Below are positions 34,955 to 46,559 of a DNA stretch of 64,000 nucleotides, piece after piece (within the stretch, counting starts at the first letter, position 1; each line of letters starts with the position of its first letter). A program made the position numbers and the translations under genes. The DNA comes from Alligator mississippiensis (taxonomy: Eukaryota; Chordata; Crocodylia; Alligatoridae). Location of the stretch: the NCBI RefSeq assembly GCF_030867095.1, contig NC_081828.1, positions 4,284,001 to 4,348,000 of the forward strand, read 5' to 3'. The notes under the pieces were generated by a model that ran no database searches, was not told the origin of the DNA, and saw nothing but the letters and a program-made list of their open reading frames with translations.

Positions 34955-34995
34955 CATTTTCTGAGAGGTTGAGGACCACTGCTCTACACTCATCT
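34955..34995 (+). mobile_element. hAT-like MITE end fragment
   Basis: The sequence ggttgaggaccactgctct is the right-end signature (TTGAGAACCACTG) of the hAT-like family at 23990. Only the end is visible. Confidence 0.4.
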
Positions 34996-35029
34996 CAGAC
35001 ACCATCTTTGCTGGCCGTGCTATTGTCAC

Positions 35030-35145
35030 GGCCGCGGCAGCCCTAGGGATTGCACCGTGATGGCCCCAGGGATTGAACCATGGACCTCAAGGGCAGCAGA
35101 CATGACCAATAGTGCAATGACTATTAGACTAAATAGCCAGGTCCT
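35030..35145 (-). mobile_element. tRNA-derived SINE with Pol III A and B boxes
   Basis: On the minus strand, an A-box-like tggctatttagtctaatag (35121-35139) is followed by ggttcaatccc (about 35070-35080), a strong B box. The spacing and absent cloverleaf pairing suggest a SINE head, not a functional tRNA. Confidence 0.45.
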
Positions 35146-35574
35146 GGTGCTTGCTACAGACTCGCGACTTCTACCCGTCGGGCCTGGAGGGGTCAGAGTC
35201 CACACATACCTGCCAGGCACTAGCTTGCACAGCACGGCCCCAGTCTCATTTGGGGAATGAAGGAAAATATCAAACAAAACCATTGCAGCATCTCAGCCTT
35301 GTTTCGAGATGCTTCCTAGGAATCGCTGATGATGATATAGAATAGAGCGAGGCAAAGTTGCTCCATTTTTTTTTTAATACTTTCCATAAAATGCACCCCG
35401 TGCCCCTTCAGGATGCCATGCCCGGCACTAGCCCTAATGGAGATTGCTTTGTATTACACAAATCTCACTCCTTTCCCCACCCCCCCAGTTTCCTTTCCAG
35501 CCTTCATCAACCCATTGCATCCATCACACAATCACACTGTACGTTCCGGGGAAGGAACACTCTTCTTGGGTCTG

Positions 35575-35645
35575 GGTTTGTACAGCGCCTTGCGCACAGA
35601 GCCCCTCGGCCTCAAACTGAAGCCACTGGGGCCCTTGGTAGAGAG
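35575..35645 (+). mobile_element. Ancient SINE tail
   Basis: gtacagcgccttgcgcacag and cctcggcctcaaactgaagc resemble the 3' tail also seen at 22866-22920. Short. Confidence 0.45.
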
Positions 35646-35649
35646 CACA

Positions 35650-37800
35650 TAGACCAGGTTGCTGCTTCTGGACAGGCTGCCTCCTTTCCCTGTTTGCTTC
35701 CTGGGTTATTTCTCAGTTTGTGCATTACTGACAGTGTAATGACTGCTCTGTTGTCCTCCGGTGGCAATAGGACTGCGGGCAGAAGTTGAGGATTTTGCTC
35801 CAGGTGGGACTTGTACTCTATTATCTTGCCTGCCACACACCCTCAAGATGCATGCTGTTTTGGGGAAGGCAGAACTAAGAAGACTTTTCCAGAGTTATGG
35901 TCCCAATCTTCAGCACATTCATCGTCCCTTTCCTGCTCAGACGAAAGCTGTTTTAACCCTTTCACAGCTGGACTGCCAGCTCAGCCAAAAGCTGAAGCCA
36001 CAGGTGCTGCTGAAGACTGGGACTCCATGGGGCAGATCTCAGAGTTTGAAAAGTGCTAGAAACAGAGGAGGAGAGACCAGGAGTAGCAAAATTGCAAATT
36101 CTTCATCAGAATTGCCAAAGAAAAGTTATCTTGATTAGCAGCCTATCAAGACCATTAAAAGGGAGAGTGGGTCATTAACCCCTGCTGAAGTGAACAGCAG
36201 TGAGCAGGAATCAAGTAGATTATAATGTGCCGTGAAGTCAATCCGCTGCCTCAGCACTGCCGAAATAGATTCCTTTCTGGGCAGAAAGATCAGATTCTCC
36301 ATTTAACACGTGCACCCTAATCTTGGAAGGCTCTTTTTTTGGGAGGGGTGGGGAAGTGGGGGAGTGCACGTGGCATGTGAGTAAATACGGTAGATCAAGA
36401 AGCTCACATCTTCAAAGCCACAGTTTCCAGGTTTCACTGTAATGCCAGCATCCACCTGGGGCATGGCCCAGAACCAGGCACGACCAAAGACTCCACATGA
36501 CGTCCTGTATGTGGCAAAGGGGTTGAAATGAAGGAACGGGGTTACCCGAGTGCTATGGCCTGCTGTAGCCATGCCTTCCGTTGTGCAGTGGGGAGGTTGC
36601 TAAATAAAAGAGCCAGTTCCCCACTTTCAATCCTGGCAGTCGTGAAGGGCTCGTTTTGTTGAACTGAGCAGCCTCTTTACAAAACCTGGCAGCAAGGAAA
36701 AGAGAAGAAGGGCAACCTGGGGACAATCAAGAAGTTTAATGCAAAAATGAGGAATGGCAGCAAAGGTCAGGCCGCTGTTTCCTTGTGAATGAGATCAGAG
36801 AGGATCAATTCCCCATTGGGGGCTGAAGCAGTCACCCCTACTCCCTCTTTAGGAGTCCGTTAGCACCTGGGACACTGGGAGGGCGACCTTAAGATGATCC
36901 ACAGAAGGGTCTTGCTGGAGAACGGCCAAGCGTCACCATAGGACACTTCAGTTTCATAACAGGACGAAGATACGATAGGCTTGGGGCTGAGCTCCAAAGA
37001 CCCGCTAAGCGCAGCTGCACAGCACCGAGCGCAGCTCATGCAGAAAGGTCGGAGAGGAGAGGCTGCGGGCTGGGACCCCAAAGCCGACTGCCAGCAGGAA
37101 GCTGGGCCTAAAGCGGTAGAGTTAGCGACCGCATGGGAACCAGCAGGGAATCTCAAAAGGTTTGGCCTGCAACCCTGGATTAGTTTTTTGGCTGGAGCAA
37201 CTTCCCTCGCCCCCTCTTACAAAACAATACAGCTCGAGCTGCAGGCGGATGCTGTGTACCTGGGGCCAATTGGACACTCGCCTCCTCTGTGGTTTGTGGC
37301 TCGCTGCTCCCATCCAGTCGGTGCTGAGCAGGGATGAACTCCACACCTGTGACTGCCGGCAGCTCCAAATCAATGATCTAGGAGTCCTTGATATGGCACT
37401 GTATGCAGATGTTGTGTTCATTCACTAGTCTTGCCAGGGGGATGCACTCCAAGAGGAAGAGGAAACACTGCGGCTGCCCTCCTCTGCAACACACGCTTGC
37501 AATGCTGGACCTGCCAGCCGGGATGGCCGGCTGGACTCCCATGGCCTTGCTAAGCAGGTTTCTACAGGAATTTGTCAGCCATCTGCAACATGGGGATGGG
37601 GGAGGAGATGGGAGGGGATGGTGTCCAGGGCTCAGAAAGGCTTAAAGACACTCTCTCTCTGGCCAGATGATTAAAGGGGAAACTAAGGCAGACACTACTG
37701 GGGAACAGTCTAACCCCCAAACCCCTACCCAAGCTTTTAAGTAAGGCAGAAATCATATCAAGGCAGGGTAGACATGTACCTTTATATAGACTAAGTAAAT
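35650..37800. other. Non-coding spacer around the MITE
   Basis: Apart from the MITE at 36300-36395 nothing is recognised. A fast run of open frames near 37122-37428 has no domain. Confidence 0.35.
36300..36395. mobile_element. MITE with TACCGTATT...GTGCACCC-type ends, second copy
   Basis: The right end, reverse-complemented, reads ctaccgtatttactcacatg and then ccacgtgcac; the left end is acacgtgcaccctaatcttg. This matches the element at 10998-11335 at both ends. Confidence 0.5.
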
Positions 37801-37831
37801 AAAATAGAGAGAGAGAGAACAGAAACTTTTG

Positions 37832-37916
37832 TGAACCCAAGTTCACTTCATCAGACGCCGTTTTCATTCAGCTGAGCATGGTGCCATCTATAAGCAATGA
37901 AGTGAACTTGGGTTCA
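37832..37916. repeat. Perfect 20-bp inverted repeat with a 45-bp loop
   Basis: Arm one (37832-37851) is tgaacccaagttcacttcat and arm two (37897-37916) is its exact reverse complement. Each arm also contains the inner palindrome gaac..gttc. The flanking gaaagcttgtgct resembles the AAGCTTT core of the family at 13353. Likely a small inverted-repeat transposon. Confidence 0.9.
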
Positions 37917-37931
37917 GGAAAGCTTGTGCTG

Positions 37932-38060
37932 TGTGGATGGATGGATGGATAAGAGAGAGAGAGATCTATATAGTTATATATAGCTATATCTATCTATCAA
38001 TAGATAAAGATATAGCTATAGATTATATAGATCTCTATACACACACACACACACACACAA
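37932..38060. repeat. Compound microsatellite with an AT-rich hairpin
   Basis: In order: (GGAT)n at 37935-37950, (GA)n at 37953-37963, an inverted repeat with arms 37962-37997 and 38000-38034 (agatctatata ... tatatagatct, a few mismatches, loop of 2 bases), and (CA)n at 38039-38059. The hairpin could fold into a cruciform. Confidence 0.9.
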
Positions 38061-39130
38061 AATCTTATTTAATCTATAAAAAGTACATCTCTAACATCCC
38101 TACCCTGCCTTCTGACCGACTTCAGACTAACACAGCTAACTTCTTCTCTCAGATATCATATAAACCATCCTGTTTTTAAAACACCTTTCACTCTGGCTAT
38201 ACCAGAGACCTTAACTTTTTTTCCCTGCTGGATGTGCTGCCCCTAAAGGCCACAATGAGATGAATTAATCCGATACAAGTGTGCAGTATTCTTCAGCCTA
38301 GGGGGAGAGTCGGGAGCCTGTCACTGACCAGAAAGAGAGCGCTGCAAAGCAGAAGCAAATGTGATGTCTCAGTGCAAGCCCTGCAACAGTACCAGTTTAT
38401 AGCAGCGAGTTCATATAGCAAAGCAGGGGTTTACATTTGCACTGCCACGCAGTGGCTGCTCGGTGTAGCTACGTGTAATTACCCAGGTAATAATACCACA
38501 GGGAGCTAACGAGTTGTTCAAAAGCTCGCTGTGCAAGGTCAGTGCTGAGCCTAGAGGCTAATACAGCAGATGCGAGCTTCTGCGCAGGGCAGTGCCAGAG
38601 GTGGGAGCAGCCTAGTGCTTTTATCATGGGTGCCAAGTGCAAGAGCAAGCTGTCCGGGGAGGCGGTGGGGTGGAGAGAGGGGCCAGAAGGAGAGCAGCCT
38701 CACCTACATGGACTAGGCTTGTCTACAGCCCCGAAGTCACCTAGGCCCTCCCTACTTGCCAGCAGACCCAGCCACGACTTATGTTTTGCACAGCGACACC
38801 CCACTTTGATTCTGCTCAATGGCCTGTGCTTGCTAGGGGGGTTTCCCCGAGGATGGACCCCAGGCTGCAGCCGCCTCTCACACCTAGAGAAAGCAGGACC
38901 AAGAAATACGCCCATGCTACTACTCTCTCCCAGCAGTGCTCGCTATATCCTGGCAGGGCCCCGTGATGGCACTGGGGAGGCCTGGTTTGCAGCTCGAGCC
39001 ACCTCATATTGCCCACAGAGCAGAGGATGCACCCGAGGAACTGGTGGTCTCCGACACCTCCGGGAGTCTGGTCGCTGGCGCGAGGCATCGAGGGCTGGGA
39101 GCTGGGACCAGCCGACAGCCATTGCTCCAG
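38060..39130. other. Non-coding spacer
   Basis: The phrase cttcagactaacacagctaa at 38122 is the distal tail of the AAGCTTT-core family. No gene recognised. Confidence 0.35.
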
Positions 39131-39270
39131 CAGCAGGAGACCCGAGTTTTGTTCTCAGCTCTGCTATGGGCACAGATGACTTCCAAGTTGTGGGCACGGA
39201 TGACTTCACCTGTTTCCTCTCCCCCTGCCTCAGTTTCCCCACCTGTAATATCAGGATACCTGGAGGAGAG
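39130..39270 (+). mobile_element. MIR SINE, sense
   Basis: Contains gagttttgttctcagctctg and the signature tgcctcagtttccccacctg. Bases of gatgacttcc are repeated as gatgacttca, an inner duplication. Confidence 0.75.
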
Positions 39271-39274
39271 CAGT

Positions 39275-40525
39275 CAGACCTGCTGGCAGGAACTAGAGTC
39301 CCCCCCAGCCAGGGCCAAACTATGGCCAGGGGCACAGGGCCCAGGAGCAAAGCAGCTGGCACTTCGAAGCCGGCCTCTGGAAGAGACTGAGGCCCATTTC
39401 CCACAAGTGGGTTTAAGTAAAGGACCTGCCGCCCCTCCCAGACGCTCAGAAGAGGGAGAGGCATGGCCAGTGGGATGCACCTCAGCTGGCCCATCAGCCC
39501 AGCTGGGCTCTTGACATGTTTTGTAATGAGCCAGAGATGAAATGTGCTGCCCTAGGATGATCTCCCGGGGTCGGGGACACACTCAGCACAGCGTTTCCTT
39601 CTCTAGAAGTGCCCCCTACTGAAAGACAGCACCCACAACTTGCAGGGGAAGAGATGCCTTGACCCAAGCAGGCCTGCCCGGTCTCTGCTGTTACCCCGGG
39701 GGCAGTCTGGGACACGGCACTGGTAAGGGGCAAAGGCATTTCCTCTCAGGAGCCAATAAGAGATCATAGAGCCAGGCAAACCTGGACTCTCCTCACATTT
39801 CAGACACCAGTCCCTAGATCTCCTACCCGCTCCCTTGAAGGTCAGTCCTGCAGCTGCTCGTCTCCTCCTCCACCACTGCTCTTGCCCCCTTGCTGCCCTA
39901 GGGCTCTGCCCTTCTCAGACCACATCAGACCCCCCACTTTGAGCTGTGTGCCCCCACTCCCGACACATGCACAGAGAACAACCAACCACCAAAACCCTTC
40001 CACCACCTGCCTGCACCTACCCAGGCACAGCTCATCGCGCGGCCTCCAGCCTTGCTGCAGTCTCTGCTCATCTCAGCGCGACCGAGAAGACCGGTTCCCG
40101 GCTGGGTGACAGGGTGTTTTATGAGACGGTGGCTGCTGGGCGAGTCGAGCGATTCGCAGAGACGCATTGCCTGGCTGAGTGAGCAAGCGGGATCGCAGTG
40201 ATTTATCATCTGCCCATCAGGGTGACACCTGGGCAACTCCATGCACTGTCTGGAGAGGCAGCAGCTTGTATCACTGATGCATGCAGAGCAAATGCTCCAT
40301 GCCCAGCACCTCCACCCTAAAGGCAGGGGTGCAATGCCCAGGGGTGCCTGGGCTCAGCTGCAGACTTTCTGATGACTCTTAGACACTGCTGGCTCGGCCC
40401 CTGCCCGACTAGAGGCGACACTTCTTAAAGAAAAACTAACTTTTAGCATCGCCCCTCCAACCAACACTCACTGCCCCCACGCAAATGTGGGGTGGTGACT
40501 TTATGGGGAGAGGCGGAGGCAGAAG
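39275..40525. other. GC-rich non-coding spacer
   Basis: Nothing recognised. The 282-codon plus frame (38542-39390) ends here; it overlaps a MIR and long frames on the minus strand and is not a gene. Confidence 0.4.
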
Positions 40526-40529
40526 AAAC

Positions 40530-40800
40530 GTGTGTCCATAAAGATGTATATTTTGCAGGTGAGCGTAAGAGAAAAAAGTAGCTTACGCTAGGAGCTGTGA
40601 GGGAATATCATTGTTCTATTTCTTTTCATTCTGCTACTTGGCTTTATTAGCCCAGTTGAAAAACAAACTGTGGAAAGGCCTGAAAGTCACTGTTATTGCT
40701 TATAATCATTTTAAAGGAGATATTCATGTGGAATAAATATGAATTTGTCCCCGTTAGGATTTCTCCCTTCTTACATTAGAAACGCGGGTCTCTTATATAC
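40530..40800. promoter_or_regulatory. AT-rich, possibly conserved non-coding element
   Basis: A repeat-free segment that differs in composition from its GC-rich neighbours and has motif-dense text (ttgcttataatcattttaaa, attcatgtggaataaatatg). It looks like a vertebrate conserved element but this rests on composition only. Confidence 0.2.
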
Positions 40801-40804
40801 TATT

Positions 40805-41665
40805 TTTTTTGACTATGTCTCTTCGAAGACACCGTGACTCAGTCAAGCCCCAGAAAGCTGAATAATCAGGAGAGGAAGGGATCTGAAAATGGGTTTGCTT
40901 CAATTGCTGGTTCCTATCTCCTTGTTTGGCTCAAGTCTGGCTAGCACAAATGTCTAGCTCACAGGGTTAAGAAATGATGTCCATATTAAAGAATCAAGAC
41001 TCCTTCCCTTTAGCTCAGGGAGAACTCAAGAAAAAGGAGAGGAGGAAAAACAAGCCCCCCTTTCTACTCCTGACCTTGTATTTCCCAGATAAAACAACTC
41101 TCTGAAACCAGCATTTCTCTCTGAAACCAACCAAAAGGGGAAGCATGCCATCTTTAAAAGCCTGGAGGCAGCTTTTTTAAAACCTGGCATGTGTTAATTT
41201 TTAAATCAAGAAATGCAACAGATCTCAGAAGAATTCAACTGCCAGAATAGCCGGAGCCTAAATACAGGAGCAGACGCACACCGGTGCTGCTTGGTGAACG
41301 CTCGACTGGAGTTATTGATTATCGTCAGACAAGCTATCATTGCCTGGAGGCCAAAGCACAGTTTCTTAGCAACTTGCAAAGCTGCAGCACAGAAGAGTCC
41401 TACCTTGCAGCTTACCCCTGGAAGGGCTTTCACCTCCTCCAGTCACTGATGAGATCCCTGTAGCGTCTTCTTTCTGTAGCTCCATCCCCGAAAGCCTCGG
41501 TGAACTCTTCTGAATGGAGAATAGATGGGACGAACCTATGCTGGCTGCCAGCTTACCCAGTGCGGGGATCAAACGATGGCTCCCAGAGCAAAAAGCACGA
41601 CTGCCCATGGTCTGCACTACAGTCCACGTTGCACAATCAGCATCTGTCAATAGATTCACAACTGC
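40805..41665. other. Non-coding stretch, no recognised element
   Basis: No gene or repeat recognised. Confidence 0.4.
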
Positions 41666-41670
41666 ATAAC

Positions 41671-41727
41671 AGATTCATAGATGCCAGGGTTGGAAGGGAC
41701 CTCAACAGATCGAGTCCGACCCCCTTT
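41671..41727 (-). mobile_element. CR1 LINE 3' tail, antisense, 57 bases
   Basis: agattcatagatgccagggt, tggaagggacctcaacagat, then gagtccgaccccctt: the tail of the young subfamily at 32122. It stops where the next CR1 tail begins. Confidence 0.88.
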
Positions 41728-41930
41728 GATAGAATCAAAGAATCGTAGAAAATGTGTGTTGGAAAGGATCTCAGGACATCACATCTAGTCCAACCCCCTG
41801 CTCCAAGCAGGACCAGCCCCACCTACATCATCCCAGACAAGGTCTAGCTGGGTCTTAAAAACCTCTAAGGATGGGATCCCACCACCTCTCTGGGTAACCC
41901 GTTCCAGCGCTTTACTACCCTCCTAGACTG
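41728..41930 (-). mobile_element. CR1 LINE 3' end, antisense
   Basis: gatagaatcaaagaatcgta, ccaaccccctgctccaagca, catcatcccagacaaggtct and cctctctgggtaacccgttc are the antisense of the subfamily at 3690. Placed back to back with the preceding tail of another subfamily. Confidence 0.9.
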
Positions 41931-41934
41931 ACTA

Positions 41935-42765
41935 GCCTGCTGCACTTGGGTGCAAATAATAAAGGCAGATCCCACTCTCAAGACCCCGGATCAGATCATG
42001 TCTGAGGCACCCACTTGCTCTGCTTCTCATGCCTGTTTCACGAGGTTGATAACACATCTTGCCAACTTGGCTTGTAAGGCCTAAGCCAGATGCTTAGCCC
42101 TACCAGATGCCCATATTACAAGGACCAGGTCGTAGGCAATTTGGCATAGGTAGGGCAGCAGGGGATGGCTAGAGACAGGAGCTGGGCATCCAAAAGCCAC
42201 ACCAACTGGGGTAGAGTCCAAATTATTCCAAAATCCAGAAGTGGAGTCCAAGTCACAGGCCAAGTGACCAAAGCCCAGCAGTTTCCAAAAGCCAGAGTTT
42301 CTAGAGCAGAGTCCGAAGCCAGAAAACCAGAGAGCGCAGGATCAAGGGAAGCTCATCACAGCAGATCTTTGGGCAGATGCCACAACTGCAATTAGATATG
42401 GAGGCTGTTTTCCCCAGCAGACAACCCAGGGGCCCTAATAGTGGCCAGCTGATTCATTAGACGGGTTGGGGCTGCCAGTTCAAGCTGGTTTAATCAACCC
42501 AGCAATTAGCCCGGGCTGGGTTGCCCATTAGGGAACATATTGTGCTGCAGCGTAACTGTGTTCAGATTCAATGTGGTAACATCAGTGTCTCCTCCCAACA
42601 CAAATCAATCCCCTGTGATCACCTTATTAATCTAGTTCTCATAGAATTGCACATTTAAGGCAATCCCAGTGATTTCTGGGGCCTAATTTTCATTGACTGC
42701 CTGCAATCCGTTCTCAGCACTTGGATAACTCAGTCTGGGATCCAAAATAAGAGAGCACAGCCAAA
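41935..42765. other. Non-coding stretch, no recognised element
   Basis: Nothing assignable. Confidence 0.4.
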
Positions 42766-42767
42766 GT

Positions 42768-42832
42768 GCAGGGGGGCTGGACTCCATGATCTGTAAGGTC
42801 CCTTCCAGCCCCTAATATCTATGAACCTACGG
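42768..42832 (+). mobile_element. CR1 LINE 3' tail, sense
   Basis: ggggctggactccatgatct, aaggtcccttccagccccta and tatctatgaacctacgg. Same subfamily as 5385 and 47475. Confidence 0.8.
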
Positions 42833-42839
42833 ACCGTGC

Positions 42840-43465
42840 CAGAAATGGGAACAGATGCTCGAGTCCACTTCTCAATCTACGTTGACCTCAGCGTCCTCTC
42901 CGCTGGGTGACAGGTGCTGACGGATGACTGGGCTGTATTTGCACAAAGAACAGAGAGGTGGGTTAATTTGAAGTCAGGCAGGAGACAAGGCAGGGTGGCA
43001 CCCACACAACAACCAGTGGCATCAAGTGCTACAAAGGGATCCTGAACAGCAAATCTGCCAAGAGAGTCAAATTTTAGAGGAAAGCAAAAAACTCTTTGCA
43101 AATTGGGTTTAAATCTTGCAAAAAACCTCAAAAAACCACCACAAAAAAATTGAAGGAAAATTTCATTAAAAAGGTCCATACTCCTTGTTTGTGTTTTTAA
43201 TTGAATGTTTCCATGCAGGAACCCTCGAGTGCTGTGACACTGTCTTCATAAAATGCCCTGTTCACTCTCCTGTTCAGCCCCCGCTCTCCGCCGCCGTGCA
43301 ACCACAGGCCGCTGGCTCTGACCCAGGAAATGGCAGCTTTTATGTTCTTACATGATAACTGCTTTGCTTCTAGTTGGTGTTTTTTTGTTTAAAACCCAAG
43401 CTCAAAAAGGAAAAGGAAGTTATGCTTTGTGTAAAGACTTAATTAAAAGCAACAAAAAACGTGGG
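42840..43465. other. Non-coding stretch, no recognised element
   Basis: No gene or repeat recognised. Confidence 0.4.
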
Positions 43466-43467
43466 GT

Positions 43468-43825
43468 TCATAGGAAAGTAGGACTCGGAGGTTGCCCATA
43501 AGCCTCGAGGCAGGATCAGCTCCAACTAACCCATCCATCCAGCGTCTCTCCAACCTGCTTTAGAAAATTTCCAAGGATGGCGATTCCACAACTTCTCTAC
43601 GCTGCCCGTCCCGTTGCCTGACCATCCTTATAGTCAGAGAGTCCCTCCTCATCTCCAACCTGTTTCCTCTGTTGCAATTTGAGGCCATTGCTCCTAGGCC
43701 ACAAAGAAAAATGGATCTCCATCCCCTTCACAACCACCCTTCAGGTATTTGAAGACAGTGTCCAAATCCCCCCTTGGTTTTCTCTTCTCCAGACTAAATA
43801 ACCCTAGTTCTTTTGGGGGCTGTTG
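43468..43825 (-). mobile_element. CR1 LINE 3' part, antisense, older
   Basis: Has cataggaaagtaggactcgg, ccaaggatggcgattccaca, gtccctcctcatctccaacc, gaggccattgctcctaggcc and tgaagacagtgtccaaatcc. Similar to 45113. Confidence 0.88.
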
Positions 43826-44064
43826 ACCTAACACACACCATGAGGGTTGCCTTATTTTGTCAAAGAGTTCAACAAACAGGCAAATAGGATGTTTCAGTCC
43901 AATCCCAACTGAATTATGATCATGAAAGGTCTTTCAGAGTGTCTACCAAACCAATGCATCCAACACTGGCCTCTAAACACACTGACTGATAGCGTGGGGG
44001 AGATGGGGGACTCTGTACATGTAACACCATCTCAATGGAGAAACACAGGTAATGCAATAGGGCT

Positions 44065-44215
44065 GTTGGCTGCAGCCGTGTGGGTCTAAGGATGTAGACA
44101 GACCAGGTTCTTTGGGTAGAGGTGATCTCTTTTATCAGACCAACTAAACAGTTGGGAAATGCTTCTTTGCAAGCTTTTGGGTACAAACGCCCTTCTTCAG
44201 GCATAGGGAGAGTCG
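44065..44215 (+). mobile_element. AAGCTTT-core interspersed repeat, sense
   Basis: ctgcagccgtgtgggtctaa, agaccaggttctttgggtag, tcttttatcagaccaactaa, gcaagcttttgggtacaaac, cccttcttcaggcatag. Fairly complete copy of the 13353 family, followed by another at 44278. Confidence 0.8.
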
Positions 44216-44277
44216 GGTAGTGCAACAGGCATCCCGTAGAAACTTCTGCTTGGGAACTCAGTGACTGGCTGCTTGAT

Positions 44278-44395
44278 ATATGGTTTGCAAGGCTCTTTGA
44301 GTAGATGTGATATCTTTTATTAAACCAACGTATTTGGAAAAAAGTTCTTAGCAGGCTTTTGGGCGCAGTCACCCTTCTTCAGGCATATAGTTTGA
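44278..44395 (+). mobile_element. AAGCTTT-core interspersed repeat, partial sense copy
   Basis: tgatatcttttattaaacca, gcaggcttttgggcgcagtc, cccttcttcaggcatatag. The second tandem-orientation copy within 220 bases. Confidence 0.7.
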
Positions 44396-44399
44396 AATC

Positions 44400-44880
44400 T
44401 ATATGGCTTGAAATACCCGCCACGAGCAGCTTTTAACCTCTGAAACGCCAGGAAAGGCCATGCTTCGATTCAGTTTAAACTGAGCCGATTGCAAAGCGTG
44501 TGCTAGTCGTTTCATTATCCAAGGAGCCATTTCCCAGCCTGGAGGTCAGATCCAACTCCAGAGGAATTTAATTGCATCTCAGCCTGAGCACAGCACGCAT
44601 TGCCTTGTGGTAATTGGATTCTCCTCCTCGGACTGAAGAGAGACTGGATGACAGCAGGGAATGCGTCTGAGTGGCAGGTTCAACGGAGACAGATGCTGAT
44701 GTCTCCATGTTGCCCATTAACACCACATAACTGATGCTGGACCGAAGAGGAGGTGGGTGCTGGGAGACCTGCAGTGACCCCCAGCTGCACAGAGGCCAGG
44801 TGGGTGCTGAGTGGGTCAGAGATACATCAGGGTGTTTATTCTTCCCCCAACCACTGACTGTCTTGCTGACAATAGATTCC
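44400..44880. other. Non-coding stretch, no recognised element
   Basis: Nothing assignable. Confidence 0.4.
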
Positions 44881-44884
44881 TGCT

Positions 44885-44955
44885 CACACCATTCCTGTGC
44901 AAGAGGGAGCCTCAGTTTCCCCATCAGTGAAAAGGGGATGATACCCCCCTCACGA
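44885..44955 (+). mobile_element. MIR SINE fragment, sense
   Basis: gggagcctcagtttccccat followed by cagtgaaaaggggatgatac, the MIR core. Confidence 0.7.
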
Positions 44956-45112
44956 GTGAAGCTCATGCTGATCTACAGATGAAAAGCCCAGCAAAGGGCT
45001 TAGGAACTGCTAGGAAATCTGCGTTCTCCCCAATGCAAGCGACTCCAGAGCTGCCACCGAAGGTCCCAGCATTGCCAGAGAAACACTAAGGCACAAGCTG
45101 TTCATGGGAGCA

Positions 45113-45800
45113 CAAGGAAGTAGGGCTGGAAAAGACCTCACAGGGTCATCTAGTGCATCAGGACAGGATCAGCCCTGACCAAACCGGACCAGTCAAATGT
45201 CTAACTTGCTTTTGAAAATGTTGAAGGATGGAAAGTCCAAAACTTCCCTGTTCAATGCTGAATCACCTTCATACCAAGCAAGTTCCTCCTAATCTCCAAC
45301 CTAAACTTCTGCAGCTTGAAGGCATTGCTCCTAGTCCCATGGTCACAGAGAAAAGCCCATCTCCGTCCCCTCTGTGATCATGCTTCAGCAATTTGACGAC
45401 TGTTATCAAATCTCCTCTCGGTCTTTTCCTCTCCAGACTCAATCACCCTAGTCCTTTCAGCCTTTCCTCATAAGTCTTGTTTCCCAGACACCTAATCATT
45501 CCTGTCTCCCATGGCTGGACTCTTTCCAACCTGTCCACATCCTTCTTGAAGTGCGGGGGTCCAAAACTAGACACAGTACTCAAGGGTGAGGCCTCACCGG
45601 TGCTGAAGAGTGGAAGAATTGCTTCCCTCAATTTGTGACACTCCCATTAACACAACCCAGGATGCTCTTACTTTTTTTTCTTTGCAGCAAGAGCACATTG
45701 CTGGCTCATATTAGCTTACGGTCTACTGTAAGTCCCAGGTCTTTCTCTGCAGTCCTGCAGCCTGGCCAGTTGTTTCCCAGGCTGTTCTGAGAGCTCTGCC
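45113..45800 (-). mobile_element. CR1 LINE 3' half, antisense
   Basis: A long, moderately diverged copy. The minus frame carries the CR1 RT C-terminal blocks: HFKKDVDRLERVQ, LGNKTYEERLKGLG, and SLGNNWPGCRTAEKDLGLTV farther upstream. The untranslated tail lies at the 45113 end. Confidence 0.9.
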
Positions 45801-45949
45801 AGCAACCCATGGCCAGTCCTGTCCCCTTGCCAAGGTGCCTATATTTTCTTCCCCCAGGGAAACCCACATGCCCCAGGTACCATCCTGCTGCCATGGAAAT
45901 CCAGGACAAAAATCCCCACGAACTTTCCGGCATGTGTACTGGCCTCTGG

Positions 45950-46120
45950 TTTCTTTTCTATGCCATCCAGGAAGAGCACAGACCAATTGCAGACGCTTCC
46001 TCAGCCTGACGAAGGGTGTTTGTACCCGAAAGCTTGAAAAGAAGAATTTTTCCAACTATTTTAGCTGCTCTAATAAAAGATGTGGGATTTACCCAAAGCA
46101 CCTTGCCTGCCTGTGAACCT
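45950..46120 (-). mobile_element. AAGCTTT-core interspersed repeat, antisense
   Basis: atgccatccaggaagagcac, gacgcttcctcagcctgacg, gtttgtacccgaaagcttga, ctaataaaagatgtgggatt and acccaaagcaccttgcctgc. It runs in the same block order as 13353-13560 but on the other strand. Confidence 0.78.
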
Positions 46121-46314
46121 TCATGGCACAGATCCCGGCTCTGCCATGTAATAACGTAACAGACAAGTATTGTCTCCTCTAATGCAAACCGTGGGCTCTG
46201 GGTGGCAGGCTTTCCTCATGCCTCATGCTAAATTTTGCATTTGCTTGTGACAAATGATGCTGCACTAAAGGCTGTTGCTGTTGGATGCCATGGAGAACCT
46301 GGGAGCTTGAGTTG

Positions 46315-46395
46315 CAGACCCTAGATCCTACGGTGCTAGGTGATGTACAAACACAAGCCAGTCCTTGTCCCAAAGAGCTTGTATCTCCTGCCGCT
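46315..46395 (+). mobile_element. Ancient repeat tail
   Basis: Reads ggtgctaggtgatgtacaaa and ccttgtcccaaagagcttgt, a tail known to me in old amniote SINE/LINE-type repeats. Family not determined. Confidence 0.45.
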
Positions 46396-46559
46396 AACAA
46401 ATGTGTCCCTGATGTGCAGAAACCATTACGAGTCACAGAACGATGCAATGTCTTCCAGAGCAATGGATCAAGGAGGGATCACTGTAGGTGGTGGGAGTTT
46501 AAACTGAGACACAAGCAAATCAGGGGGGTGGAGGGAGAGAGAGAGAGACAGCTCTGCTG

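Noticed and set aside
35030-35145. Functional tRNA gene
   Set aside because: A and B boxes fit, but I could not form acceptor and anticodon stems, so a SINE head is more likely.
38542-39390. 282-codon plus-strand open frame
   Set aside because: Overlaps a MIR SINE and long minus-strand frames in GC-rich DNA; composition is Gly/Arg/Pro-rich shadow translation.
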